A DNA stretch of 64,000 nucleotides from Caballeronia sp. SEWSISQ10-4 2 (GTDB taxonomy: Bacteria > Pseudomonadota > Gammaproteobacteria > Burkholderiales > Burkholderiaceae): assembly GCF_030464885.1 (NCBI RefSeq), contig NZ_JALPRJ010000048.1, forward strand, positions 1-64,000, in the 5' to 3' direction. Shown piece by piece: positions 1 through 7,574 of the stretch (positions are counted from its first letter, which is position 1; the number at the start of each line of letters is the position of its first letter). The translations under genes were made by a program, and so were the position numbers. The notes under the pieces are model-generated. The model saw only the letters and a program-made list of their open reading frames with translations, did not search any database and was not told the DNA's origin.

Positions 1-241
1 GCAGCAAGCCGACAAAACCAGCCGCAAGCACGCCGGCCCATGGCGAGCCGGTCAGCAACGATGCGGCGTAACCGCTCATCGCGCCCGACACGAGAATGCC
101 CTCGAGCCCAAGATTTACCCGCCCGCCCTTCTCGGTCAGGCATTCGCCCAGGCTCACGAACAGATAAGGCGTGCTGACGCGGATCGCGCCGGCGAAGAGG
201 GACAGCAGCAGGATCACAAAGGGTGAATGTGCGTCAGGCAT
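1..241 (-). CDS. ABC transporter permease, BMP/nucleoside type (partial)
   Basis: This is the N-terminal part of the second membrane subunit of a BMP-type (basic membrane protein, purine nucleoside-like) ABC importer; the gene runs off the left edge. The visible 80 residues begin MPDAHSPFVILLL and contain the family signature LTEKGGRVNLGLEGILVSGA, which is the conserved cytoplasmic/membrane motif of the smaller permease of this importer class. The ATG at 241 overlaps the stop of the upstream permease by 8 bp, as expected for coupled translation of the two permeases. The ligand is not shown by the sequence; nucleosides, purines or related heterocycles are the known substrates of the family. 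Confidence 0.85.
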   Translation of the reverse strand, partial: MPDAHSPFVILLLSLFAGAIRVSTPYLFVSLGECLTEKGGRVNLGLEGILVSGAMSGYAASLLTGSPWAGVLAAGFVGLL

Positions 242-1352
242 GGGTTTGCTCCATCGGCAGGTTGATGTCGGCGAGTGCGGCGGCTTGCAGTTGCACTCGC
301 CACGCGGCGATCCTGCCGCCCAGCGCTTCCCATGCCAGCAGGTTCGCGAACAGCAGGCCTTGCAGCACAAGCGTGGTGGCATCGGGAAGATCGAGCCGGC
401 GTTGCAGCAGGCTGCCGCTCGCTTCGATCCCGCCGATCATCAGCGCGCACACAATGATCGCGAGCGGATTCTGGCGGGCGGCGAAGGCGACGAGAATGCC
501 CGCGTATCCGTAACCGGCGAGTAGCGACGCGTTCGCGCTGCCCTGCACCGCCGCCACTTCGAACATGCCGGCAAGACCCGCCGCCGCGCCGCCAAGCGCG
601 CAGGCGGCCAGCGCAAGCAGGTTCACCGGCAAGCCGACCAGTCGCGCCGCGCGATTGCTGCCGCCGACCACGCGCATCGCAAAGCCCTTGGTGCTGTACT
701 TGACGAAGACCCACGCGGCGATGCACGCGAGGATGCCCCAGAAGAGGCCCCAGTGCACTTCGAGGCCCGGGAACGATCCGATCATCATCGATGGGGGAAC
801 GGGGAGCGTAGAGGGCTTGTTGAGACTTGCCGGATCGCGCAACGGTCCTTCGACCAGATGCTTGAACAGCGCAATGGCGATGTAAGCCATCAACAAGCTG
901 CTAATGGTCTCATTGACCCCACGCCATTGCCGCAGCGCGCCCACCGCGCCGATCCAGACTGCGCCCGCCAGCATGCCCGCGAGCGCCATCAACGGTGTGG
1001 CGATCAGCCATGGTGTGCTGGTCGGAAGCATCTCCGGAACGATCGCCGCGCACATGCCGCCCAGCGCCAGCGCGCCCTCGCCCCCAATGACGATCAATCC
1101 GACCTGCGCGGGCAACGCGACGCACAACGCGGTCAGCATCAAAGGCGAAGCCCGCAGTAAAGTGCTTTGCCAGGCGAACGACGAGCCGAACGCGCCCTGG
1201 AAAATCAGGCCGACGGCATCCAGGACCGGTTGCCCCTGCACCAGCAGGAATAACGAAAACAGCACCAGGGTTCCGACAAGCGCGAGCACCGTCGGGATCG
1301 CCGGCAACAAGGCGAGCAACACGCGGGCAGTCCGGGCATTGGGACGCATCAC
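234..1352 (-). CDS. ABC transporter permease, BMP/nucleoside type
   Basis: This encodes a 372-residue inner-membrane permease, the larger of two subunits in a BMP-type ABC importer. The protein has about ten hydrophobic stretches and the family motif GLIVIGGEGALALGGMCAA near residues 86-104. It lies 30 bp downstream of the substrate-binding protein gene and overlaps the next permease by 8 bp, so all three are probably one operon transcribed leftward. The ATP-binding subunit is not in the window and is presumably beyond the left edge. Substrate assignment to nucleosides or purines rests only on family knowledge. Confidence 0.88.
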   Translation of the reverse strand: MMRPNARTARVLLALLPAIPTVLALVGTLVLFSLFLLVQGQPVLDAVGLIFQGAFGSSFAWQSTLLRASPLMLTALCVALPAQVGLIVIGGEGALALGGMCAAIVPEMLPTSTPWLIATPLMALAGMLAGAVWIGAVGALRQWRGVNETISSLLMAYIAIALFKHLVEGPLRDPASLNKPSTLPVPPSMMIGSFPGLEVHWGLFWGILACIAAWVFVKYSTKGFAMRVVGGSNRAARLVGLPVNLLALAACALGGAAAGLAGMFEVAAVQGSANASLLAGYGYAGILVAFAARQNPLAIIVCALMIGGIEASGSLLQRRLDLPDATTLVLQGLLFANLLAWEALGGRIAAWRVQLQAAALADINLPMEQTHA

Positions 1353-1382
1353 GACTCCTCATGAGATTAGCATGACTAATCA

Positions 1383-2480
1383 TCAGATCTGGCCGGCCAC
1401 GCCCGCCACGAGATAATTCATGCTCTCAAGCGTGTAGTCGGTCTGCACGTGGCTCGTTCCGGAGGCGATCGCGGTGCCCCCTTTGTTATCTTTCACCGGC
1501 CCCTTGAAGATCACGAAGTCGCCCGCCATCATGCTGGCCTTGATCGTGTCCGCGGCCTTCTTCGCGTCGGGCGTGACCTTAGCGCCGTATGGCGACATCT
1601 TGACGAAACCTTCCTTGAGACCGCCGCGCAGCACGTTGGGCTGCGGCTTGCCGGCCTGCGCGTCGGCGACCAGTTCCTTATAGGGCGTCGCCCAGTCCCA
1701 CTCCGCGCCGGTGAGATAACCCTTGGGTGCGAGGGCAGCCTGGTTCGCGTGATAACCGCAACTCATCGCGCCGCGCTTTTCCGCCGTTTCCACCACGACC
1801 TTCGGCACGTCTATGTGGCACGTCAGCACGTCGCAACCCTGATCGACGAGACTGTTGGTGGCTTCCGCTTCCTTCACGGGCATCCACCAGTCGCCGGTGA
1901 AAATAACCTGCGTGGTGATGGCGGGATCGACGGACTGCGCACCAAGCGTGAACGAGTTGATATTGCGCAGCACCTGCGAAATCGGCTTGGCGGCAACGAA
2001 GCCAAGCTTCTTGCTCTTGGTCATGTGGCCCGCGACCACGCCGTTCAGATACTGGCATTGATCGATATAACCAAAATAGCTGGCGATATTAGGTGGATTG
2101 CCCTGCTTCCATAAACCACCGCAATGCGCGAACCGGACGTTCGGATACTTGGCGGCCATCTTGAGCACATGCGGATCGAAGTAACCGAACGAGGTCGCGA
2201 AAATGAGCGTTGCGCCGTCTTGTTCGATCATCGCTTCCATGGTCCTCTGGACCGCTATGGTCTCGGGCACGTTCTCTTCTTCAACGACCTTCACGTTCGG
2301 CAGCCTCTTGATGATCGCCGCCGCCGACGCCTGCGCCTGGTTGTAGCCATAATCGCCGCGCGTGCCGACATAGATCACGCCAACGGTTGTTTTCCCCGCA
2401 GCGAACACCGACTGGAACGGGGCCATGGTCGCGAGTGCCAACAGGCTCGCGTCTTTGATAAAAGTGCGGCGGCTAGTCAT
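1383..2480 (-). CDS. BMP family ABC transporter substrate-binding protein
   Basis: This is the periplasmic ligand-binding protein (365 residues from 2480) of the importer whose permeases follow. It starts MTSRRTFIKDASLLALATMA, a twin-arginine-type signal ending near QSVFA, then shows the BMP fold opening KTTVGVIYVGTRGDYGYNQA. The ATG at 2480 has AGGAG 8-9 bases upstream. A second in-frame ATG at 2558 also has a good GAGGAG and would add 26 residues ahead of the signal, so the start is open; 2480 is preferred because it puts the RR pair at residues 4-5. The promoter region upstream carries a 19-bp palindrome that recurs in the divergent promoter. Confidence 0.88.
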   Translation of the reverse strand: MTSRRTFIKDASLLALATMAPFQSVFAAGKTTVGVIYVGTRGDYGYNQAQASAAAIIKRLPNVKVVEEENVPETIAVQRTMEAMIEQDGATLIFATSFGYFDPHVLKMAAKYPNVRFAHCGGLWKQGNPPNIASYFGYIDQCQYLNGVVAGHMTKSKKLGFVAAKPISQVLRNINSFTLGAQSVDPAITTQVIFTGDWWMPVKEAEATNSLVDQGCDVLTCHIDVPKVVVETAEKRGAMSCGYHANQAALAPKGYLTGAEWDWATPYKELVADAQAGKPQPNVLRGGLKEGFVKMSPYGAKVTPDAKKAADTIKASMMAGDFVIFKGPVKDNKGGTAIASGTSHVQTDYTLESMNYLVAGVAGQI

Positions 2481-2671
2481 GTCATTCGACTCCTGGTTAG
2501 CGGTGATTGAGCTGTTTTCTGGGTTCTGCTTGAAAATATTTTTCATGAAAGACGACATCGAAATTCTCCTCTTATTGAGCCGTGCAAGGGACATCCCAAT
2601 TGCTCTACTCATGCGTTGTGCGGTTGCCCATTCGCCCGCCCCAACCACATGCTGTCGTAACAAAATTGGTT

Positions 2672-2690
2672 GTATGCATAATTTGCTTAC
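2672..2690. promoter_or_regulatory. 19-bp palindromic operator, copy 1
   Basis: The sequence GTATGCATAATTTGCTTAC is an imperfect palindrome (arms pair at 7 of 9 positions: GTA.GCA.A / T.TGC.TAC). It is the reverse complement of copy 2 at 3000-3018 with one difference in 19. It lies about 114 bp upstream of the 2558 start and 192 bp upstream of the 2480 start of the binding-protein gene. Size and symmetry suit a TetR-family dimer, and a TetR gene sits at the end of the divergent operon, so autoregulation plus control of the importer is inferred. Confidence 0.6.
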
Positions 2691-2999
2691 ACACTGACAT
2701 CACTAAAGAAAAAAACGTGCCAGTTCGATCAACCGGAATGGATCGCCTAACGACCGCGTCGATAGAACCTGCACGCAAGGGCGTATCTGTGCGTTCGTCG
2801 AACGCGCGGCCATAGATGATACGGGCCGGACGTAGGCGCCAAGTTAAACGGTAGGCACCCTAATCAGACACGTTTGGTTCGAGTTGGTGCAAATTTGCCC
2901 AACTATGCACGCACGCGACTTGCTGCTCCGTGGCAGAAAACGCCTGGCGTTCTCTTTCAACGACGAAATTTAGGATGTGGAACAGTTCTTTCTTTGAAA

Positions 3000-3018
3000 G
3001 TAAGCAAATTATGCGTAC
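3000..3018. promoter_or_regulatory. 19-bp palindromic operator, copy 2
   Basis: The sequence GTAAGCAAATTATGCGTAC matches copy 1 (reverse complement) at 18 of 19 bases. It lies 71 bp before the start codon of the racemase-like gene, where it could overlap a promoter. The same regulator probably binds both copies and controls both divergent operons. Confidence 0.6.
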
Positions 3019-3088
3019 TATATGTCCAGACTTCTGCTTTTGAAGTCGTGCAACGATCAAAGTTCAACGGTGACTCAAGGATTGACTC

Positions 3089-3819
3089 ATGACTGACAGG
3101 CTCGGCTACCGGCTCAAGATCGGCGTCGTTACTCCATCAACCAACACTACGGTTCAACCGGAAATGGATAGCATGCGGCCACCGGGGGTGACAAACCATA
3201 TATCGCGCATTCACATAAGCGACTTGCCACTAGGTAACGACATCCAGTTCACCGCTATGGTCGACGCCATCGAGTCGGGCCTGTTTCCCGCTGTCGATCT
3301 TGTCATGCCTTGCGCACCCGATCACCTGCTAATGGGCATGTCTATCCCGACCTTTTGGGGTGGTGCCAGAGGCGCAACGGCATTGCACGCGTGCATGGAA
3401 CAACAGCCGGCATTCCTGTGACAATGGGATCACACGCCTGCGTGGCGGAACTTCAGTGTTTCCCAAACGTTCGCCGTCTCGGCATACTGACGTCCTATCA
3501 ACCTGTCGGCGATGCAAATGTCTCTCGTTTCTTCGAGGAAAGTGGATATGACGTCGCCGCCGTTCATAGCTTGAAGAGGCCAAGCGAGGTACAGATTGCA
3601 CATGCGACCGGCGACATCGCGGCATTGGCAGCGTTGAATGTTGATGCACTGGTGCAGGTCGGAACCGATCTCGCTGTCGGCGATCTCGTGACGTCAGCGA
3701 AGCAGTCGCTCGGGATTCCTGTAATCGCGATCAATACTGCGACGTACTGGCTGGCGCTCAAACGATCTGGTATAGCAGATCGTCTACCCGGTCATGGCCG
3801 GCTGACGACGGATTTCTGA
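3089..3819 (+). pseudogene. maleate isomerase / Asp-Glu racemase-like, frameshifted
   Basis: The gene opens MTDRLGYRLKIGVVTPSTNT, typical of the maleate cis-trans isomerase/arylmalonate decarboxylase/aspartate racemase superfamily, and has one candidate catalytic cysteine (C75 in MPCAPDH). The first frame stops at 3421, just after CMEQQP. The next frame continues the same fold from about 3405 (AGIPVTMGSHACVAELQ) to 3819, so one base has been lost or two gained near 3400-3410. At the position where the family has its second cysteine the sequence reads VQVGTDLA. AAGG lies 8 bases ahead of the ATG. The frameshift could be real decay or a sequencing error; an intact protein would be about 243 residues. 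Confidence 0.75.
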
Positions 3820-3871
3820 CAGTTCGACAGCGATCGCGTCAAGACCACCGGCTCTCTCACAAACCACAATC

Positions 3872-4381
3872 ATGACTTCCATGCACTCTATGCCTCTCCA
3901 TTCCGACGAACTTGGCAGCGGCGAAGCGCTGCGGCGCCTCGAAGCATTGGGACTCGCCCTGCCGGCTACATTGAAGCCGCGCGGTACGTTCAAGCCTTTC
4001 ACGAAATGCGGTTCACTGGTCTTTTTATCGGGTCAAATTTGTGAATGGGAGGGTGAAGTTCAATTCGCAGGGCCCGTCGGATCCATACACGGCCTCGAGG
4101 CTGCCCAGCATGCTGCGCAGATTTGCGCCTTGAACCTGCTTGCCGCTTTGAAGCTTGCTGTGGACGGCGATTTCGACCGCGTCGTTGCCTGCCATCGCAT
4201 GGGAGGATTTGTCTATTGCGTTCCAGGCTATCTCGACGTTCCCCAGGTCATTAATGGAGCTTCGAATCTGATGTTCGAGCTTTTCGGTGAGCGCGGCAGA
4301 CATGCCCGCACGGCGGTCGGCGTGGCAACGCTACCTGCGGGCGCGAGCGTTGAGGTCGACGCCATCTTCGAGGTACGCTGA
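3872..4381 (+). CDS. RidA/YjgF family protein
   Basis: This is a 169-residue member of the RidA (YjgF/YER057c) superfamily, which hydrolyses reactive imines/enamines or serves related roles in catabolic pathways. The core runs from FTKCGSLVFLSGQICEWEG (about residue 47) to the C-terminal GRHARTAVGVATLPAGASVE signature, in which the arginine is the carboxylate-binding residue of active RidA proteins. It has a longer N-terminal extension (about 30 residues) than archetypal RidA, as in the larger YjgF/chorismate-mutase-like subgroup. It lies 52 bp after the racemase pseudogene and 45 bp before the TetR gene, in one apparent operon. Confidence 0.85.
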   Translation: MTSMHSMPLHSDELGSGEALRRLEALGLALPATLKPRGTFKPFTKCGSLVFLSGQICEWEGEVQFAGPVGSIHGLEAAQHAAQICALNLLAALKLAVDGDFDRVVACHRMGGFVYCVPGYLDVPQVINGASNLMFELFGERGRHARTAVGVATLPAGASVEVDAIFEVR

Positions 4382-4426
4382 GCGGCACCGCGGCGAAGTA
4401 TTCGGGACTTGATCAAGGGGGAAGTG

Positions 4427-5239
4427 ATGCGTTCTACAGGTCGTAAGGTTGGAAAGCAAGTCGAAATAGCAAGCGATACAGAGATAAAAAAGATCGGTCT
4501 GCGCGAGAAAGCGGGCTCCGTGGCGGCAAGGGCCTCGAGCAATCCGATGCCGCGCAATGGCCCCGCGACTGCAGAGCGCATCCTGCGGGCGGCGATCGAC
4601 GAGTTTGCAGAACATGGATACATGGGCGCACGCGTCGACGCGATCGCCAAACGTGCAAATGCGAACATGCGCATGCTTTACCACTATTTCGGCAACAAGA
4701 ACGAGTTGTACGTTAAGGTTCTCGAGAGTGTATTTGGCGACATCCGCGAACAAGAGTCTAAGCTGAACCTGAAGGATGTAGCGCCACTCGATGCCATGAT
4801 TCGCCTTTTCGATTTCACCTATTCGCACTTTGCCGCGAATCCGCTTTTCATCCGCATTCTCACCGGCGAAAACTTCGCCGAAGCGCGGCATCTGCACGAA
4901 TCGCAGATGGTGCCGGCCTTGACCTCACCGCTGCTTGGGACGATAAAGGACGTGTTGAAACGCGGCGAAACGCAAGGAATTTTTCGCAAAGGGATCGACG
5001 CATTGCAACTGTACGTCAGCATGGTATCCCTGAGCTACTTTCATATTTCCAACGCTCCGACACTGTCGTGGATTTTTAGTGTCGACTTGCGAAGCCCGAA
5101 ATGGCGAGCAGCGCGGCAAGATCATGCGCGAAGTATGCTGCTCAGCTATCTTCTGTCGAACTCAAATGTGTCGCCCAAAGGCTCTCGAAAAACAGCGCCA
5201 ACGAGCGTTGTCAAGACCCGTTTGCCAAGTAAATCCTAA
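4427..5239 (+). CDS. TetR/AcrR family transcriptional regulator
   Basis: This encodes a 270-residue one-component repressor. A TetR DNA-binding domain covers about residues 48-96 (TAERILRAAIDEFAEHGY, then recognition helix around NANMRMLYHYFGNKNELY). The ligand domain resembles the C-terminal domain of RutR-type regulators (HFAANPLFIRILTGEN), which sense pyrimidines or related metabolites; that link is inference. The ATG at 4427 follows AAGGGGGAA and is preferred to the TTG at 4409. The protein has a basic tail of about 45 residues after the usual fold. It closes the operon and is the best candidate to bind the paired palindromes at 2672 and 3000. Confidence 0.88.
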   Translation: MRSTGRKVGKQVEIASDTEIKKIGLREKAGSVAARASSNPMPRNGPATAERILRAAIDEFAEHGYMGARVDAIAKRANANMRMLYHYFGNKNELYVKVLESVFGDIREQESKLNLKDVAPLDAMIRLFDFTYSHFAANPLFIRILTGENFAEARHLHESQMVPALTSPLLGTIKDVLKRGETQGIFRKGIDALQLYVSMVSLSYFHISNAPTLSWIFSVDLRSPKWRAARQDHARSMLLSYLLSNSNVSPKGSRKTAPTSVVKTRLPSKS

Positions 5240-5335
5240 TGGCACATCAACATGCGGCTTTCGCTTCGGAAAAGGACACGCCGTGATGGCAACGACTTGG
5301 CATGACGCTTCGCATTGAATCTAAATCAACAAGCG

Positions 5336-5374
5336 AAGTTCGAGGGCATGTCACGTTGGCATGCCCTCGAACTT
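5336..5374 (+). terminator. strong hairpin after the TetR gene
   Basis: A perfect 15-bp inverted repeat (AAGTTCGAGGGCATG at 5336-5350, complement at 5360-5374) encloses a 9-base loop, 97 bp after the TetR stop. There is only a short T stretch next to it, so it is a probable but not classical rho-independent terminator. Confidence 0.55.
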
Positions 5375-5602
5375 TCCCTGTAGGAGAATTTATCCCTTTC
5401 GTAGCGCAGATGTGCTACTTGCCAATTTGGGTGACGCACAAAGAGGGTGCCAGATAGCGCATTCTTGCTTTTCATAGCTTGTAGTCCTCTATGATTTCAG
5501 GCAGTTAGCTCGTCATGAAAAATTGGCATATGTCTTGCGTACCTTAAAGTATGCATAACTCTGCATTAACCCTTAATTGCGCAGACGGTGACGCCTCTCT
5601 CC

Positions 5603-5713
5603 ATGACAAGCATTCAAACCAACCTGCCTCAGATCGGCAGCGCAGGCGACGCTGGCAAGTGCGACGATGCGCTATATGGGGTCGCTTCAGAGAACGAAAA
5701 TAAAGCACGTTAA
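5603..5713 (+). CDS. short ORF, possible N-terminal remnant
   Basis: A 36-codon frame begins MTSIQTNLPQIGSAGDAGK and ends NENKAR. No strong Shine-Dalgarno sequence precedes it and no family is recognised. It could be the broken 5' end of a gene whose remainder was lost at the nearby palindrome, or simply chance. Confidence 0.2.
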   Translation: MTSIQTNLPQIGSAGDAGKCDDALYGVASENENKAR

Positions 5714-5798
5714 GCCGATGAAAGCCCGAGCTTAGGTATCCAGCTATGGTGCGGCGAACGCCTCATCCATCTGCCGGGCGCGCTTGACCTCGTCGCTC

Positions 5799-5842
5799 TG
5801 CAGGTAGATCAAATGTGCTGCAGCACATTTGATCTACCTGCA
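5799..5842. repeat. 44-bp perfect palindrome
   Basis: Positions 5799-5820 and 5821-5842 are exact reverse complements with no spacer; the centre is GTGCTGCAGCAC. Outside it symmetry is lost at once (5798 c, 5843 c). Such a spacer-free palindrome is rare by chance and suggests an inverted-duplication junction. Reading outward from the centre, both strands encode the same HLIYL peptide, followed by different C-terminal tails. Confidence 0.8.
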
Positions 5843-5870
5843 CACGCCCGGCGAAGATCGCCACCGGGAG

Positions 5871-5900
5871 ACCGAGGAAAAGCACCGCATCGACTGGTAG
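5871..5900 (+). repeat. duplicated 3' gene tail, copy 1
   Basis: This 30-base segment encodes the C-terminus EEKHRIDW and a TAG stop on the plus strand. A second copy lies at 6833-6862. After the stop, copy 1 continues TCACCGCC directly, while copy 2 has ten extra bases before TCACCGCC. Both copies end just upstream of the 3' ends of minus-strand genes. They are probably remnants of a repeated rightward gene that has otherwise been lost. Confidence 0.55.
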
Positions 5901-6026
5901 TCACCGCCAAAAATTGCACAAAAAGGTCGATTAACCGAACCAGCGAACGGGACACGCAGCCCAGTTTCCCAGTTGCGTGCAGTTGGAGATCTAGCCGTCA
6001 CCGTGACTTCCCGACAAGGTGACAGG

Positions 6027-6650
6027 CTACCGAATTGCGTAGCGTTGCCGGATGCGCTCTTCGTCAGCACGTAACTCTTCGAAATACTGCGCCTCGGTGG
6101 GCTCCGGGAGAAGATCGGCAACTGTCCTTGGGTCGCTACCTGGCAGCCCCGCCAGCCGCTGAAGCAACGCCGCATGTTCCGACTTGCACTCAACCGGGAA
6201 TACGCGTACGCCCGCCGTGAGTAGCCAGATAGTTCGGGTGATTCCATTCGTGAAACCGAGCAGGTTCGAATGTGGTCCTTCCTGCCACTCAACATACTTT
6301 CGGATACCGAAATAACGAGACCTCACTATCTTTACCTGTTCGACATATACACCACACGAAACAGAAGCGAGCGGCACCGGATTCCATTCACCCTTCGAGA
6401 AACCAGCTTCGGCATGATGAAACTTGTAGTCGGACGGCCAGTCTTTCGGGCCAAGGTGCGCGACTTCCGGATGACTGCTGTACGGTTGCCGCCAGAGTTC
6501 CAGAAAACGGGTTGCGTCTACCTCGACCACAGCCCTGCAAACGGAGGGATCGGCGACGGACATAAAGACGTCGCCGCGCGTGACGGTAGGAACCCGAAAC
6601 ACGGCCTGCCGTTTGCCGGAAATTCTTGCGATAGTGTGGAGCGTTTCCAT
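6027..6650 (-). CDS. putative plasmid fertility inhibition factor family protein
   Basis: The product has 207 residues. VVEVDATRFLELWR near residues 41-54 and FTNGITRTIWLLTAGVRVF followed by PVEC near residues 133-155 resemble, from memory, the Osa/FiwA-like fertility inhibition proteins found in Burkholderiales accessory regions. Those proteins block conjugative DNA transfer or act near type IV/VI secretion. The assignment is by recognition of motifs, not by search. AGGA lies 12 bases upstream of the ATG. It is the last gene of a leftward group of small accessory genes. An alternative is an immunity protein of unknown family. Confidence 0.5.
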   Translation of the reverse strand: METLHTIARISGKRQAVFRVPTVTRGDVFMSVADPSVCRAVVEVDATRFLELWRQPYSSHPEVAHLGPKDWPSDYKFHHAEAGFSKGEWNPVPLASVSCGVYVEQVKIVRSRYFGIRKYVEWQEGPHSNLLGFTNGITRTIWLLTAGVRVFPVECKSEHAALLQRLAGLPGSDPRTVADLLPEPTEAQYFEELRADEERIRQRYAIR

Positions 6651-6832
6651 TATTCGTTGATCCTGACACGTAAAGCCAGCCCGCCTGCGCAGGCCGATGC
6701 CGTCCTCCGACTAGCTCGCCGTGATAACGTCGATCCCGGCGAACAAAATGAAACATCGACCGACGATCATCGGACCGGGACCGCACCTGGCCGATGGGAG
6801 TCTTGGCCAGCGCCTCTTGCGCGACAACCCCG

Positions 6833-6862
6833 GCCGAAGAAAAGCACCGCATTGACTGGTAG
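6833..6862 (+). repeat. duplicated 3' gene tail, copy 2
   Basis: This encodes the same EEKHRIDW-stop tail as 5871-5900, with three or four base differences. It lies just outside the 3' end of the 129-residue minus-strand gene at 6882. The preceding frame reads VLASASCATTPA, which is not shared with copy 1. Confidence 0.55.
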
Positions 6863-6881
6863 GCCGGTCAGGTCACCGCCG

Positions 6882-7271
6882 TCATGAATCGGAATCCTCT
6901 CCTTCAATCTTCTTCTCCCACGCGATGCTCGCATCGAGCGCGCGGCGCATTTCCTTCGCCCAAATGGAAAGCTGGGAAATTCTATGGCTGTACCAGGTCT
7001 CGAGCGGAATGAAGTAGGCCTCCAGATAAGGGACCAATGAACCCGACCAGGCGCCAATATGGAGTCGACCGTTGAGCGCGTCACGAAACGCGGCGTGCTC
7101 GCCGTATCTTGCCGCGAGCCTTTCCATGGCCGGATGCCAGGCGGTATTTCCGGCATCGTCCTTTTCGAAGAGCGGATAGAATTCGCAGAGAAACGACACG
7201 CGAGTGGGCGCATCGGCATCCGCCCACTCGAAGCACTCTGCCTCGGGAATACCGTACAAGGGATACGTCAT
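6882..7271 (-). CDS. hypothetical protein, possibly repeat-protein tail
   Basis: The 129-residue product is acidic and helical (AWHPAMERLAARYGEHAAF, then GSLVPYLEAYFIPLETW and QLSIWAKEMRRALDASI). The pattern resembles the C-terminal helices of HEAT-like accessory proteins, but no family can be named with confidence. Its start overlaps the 3' part of the gene at 7081-7551 by 191 bp in another frame. Codon choice favours this frame in the overlap, so either the upstream gene lost its stop or a frameshift separates two halves of one protein. It may be an immunity or effector remnant in the accessory island. Confidence 0.5.
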   Translation of the reverse strand: MTYPLYGIPEAECFEWADADAPTRVSFLCEFYPLFEKDDAGNTAWHPAMERLAARYGEHAAFRDALNGRLHIGAWSGSLVPYLEAYFIPLETWYSHRISQLSIWAKEMRRALDASIAWEKKIEGEDSDS

Positions 7272-7551
7272 TCAGCAGCTCAGATTCCACACCGATCGTG
7301 ATGCCCGAATCCGCGTCAAAAACGGTCTCAAAATCCCGCTGTCGAACGTTTTCCCTCGAGGGAGACCTAGCGTTTATCGCTTCGACAAAAGAGTAATAGC
7401 GGTCGAACGCCGCGTCGATATCAAGTTCAAGGTCGCGTGCCTCGGGATTGCTGTCATCCGGGTCATCGATGCACACACGCAGACAGTCCGAAAAATAGAC
7501 CTGGAGAGCAACGCGTAGTACGGGAGCGTGGCCATTTATAGTACGGATCAT
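7081..7551 (-). CDS. hypothetical acidic protein with overlong C-terminus
   Basis: The frame of 156 codons starts at 7551 with AAGGAG upstream. The first 95 residues (MIRTINGHAPVLRVALQVYF through GITIGVESELLND) look like an ordinary soluble protein. The last 60 are arginine-rich and improbable, and they overlap the better-coding frame of the gene at 6882-7271. The simplest readings are loss of an original stop near 7275 or a frameshift joining the two. Function is not recognised; the position beside toxin-antitoxin loci hints at an immunity role only by context. Confidence 0.45.
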   Translation of the reverse strand: MIRTINGHAPVLRVALQVYFSDCLRVCIDDPDDSNPEARDLELDIDAAFDRYYSFVEAINARSPSRENVRQRDFETVFDADSGITIGVESELLNDVSLVRYSRGRVLRVGGCRCAHSRVVSLRILSALRKGRCRKYRLASGHGKARGKIRRARRVS

Positions 7552-7574
7552 TCGCGTCTGCTCCTTGGCTTTTT

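Larger units (their letters stand above)
2559..3088. other. divergent promoter region
   Basis: This 530-base gap separates the leftward BMP importer operon from the rightward racemase/RidA/TetR operon. No credible gene is seen. It holds two near-identical 19-bp palindromes (2672-2690 and 3000-3018), one close to each operon. The space between them is ordinary non-coding sequence. Confidence 0.7.
5240..6026. other. remnant-rich intergenic region
   Basis: This 790-base stretch holds a 15-bp perfect hairpin after the TetR gene, a 36-codon open frame, a 44-bp perfect palindrome and the 3' tail of a lost rightward gene (ending EEKHRIDW then TAG at 5900). The minus strand left of the palindrome also reads as a short C-terminus, SDEVKRARQMDEAFAAP and a stop near 5747. 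It looks like a rearrangement junction at the edge of the accessory island. Confidence 0.5.

Noticed and set aside
4427..5239. Naming the TetR gene rutR.
   Set aside because: The C-terminal domain is only generally similar and no Rut enzymes (RutABCDEF) are in the window.
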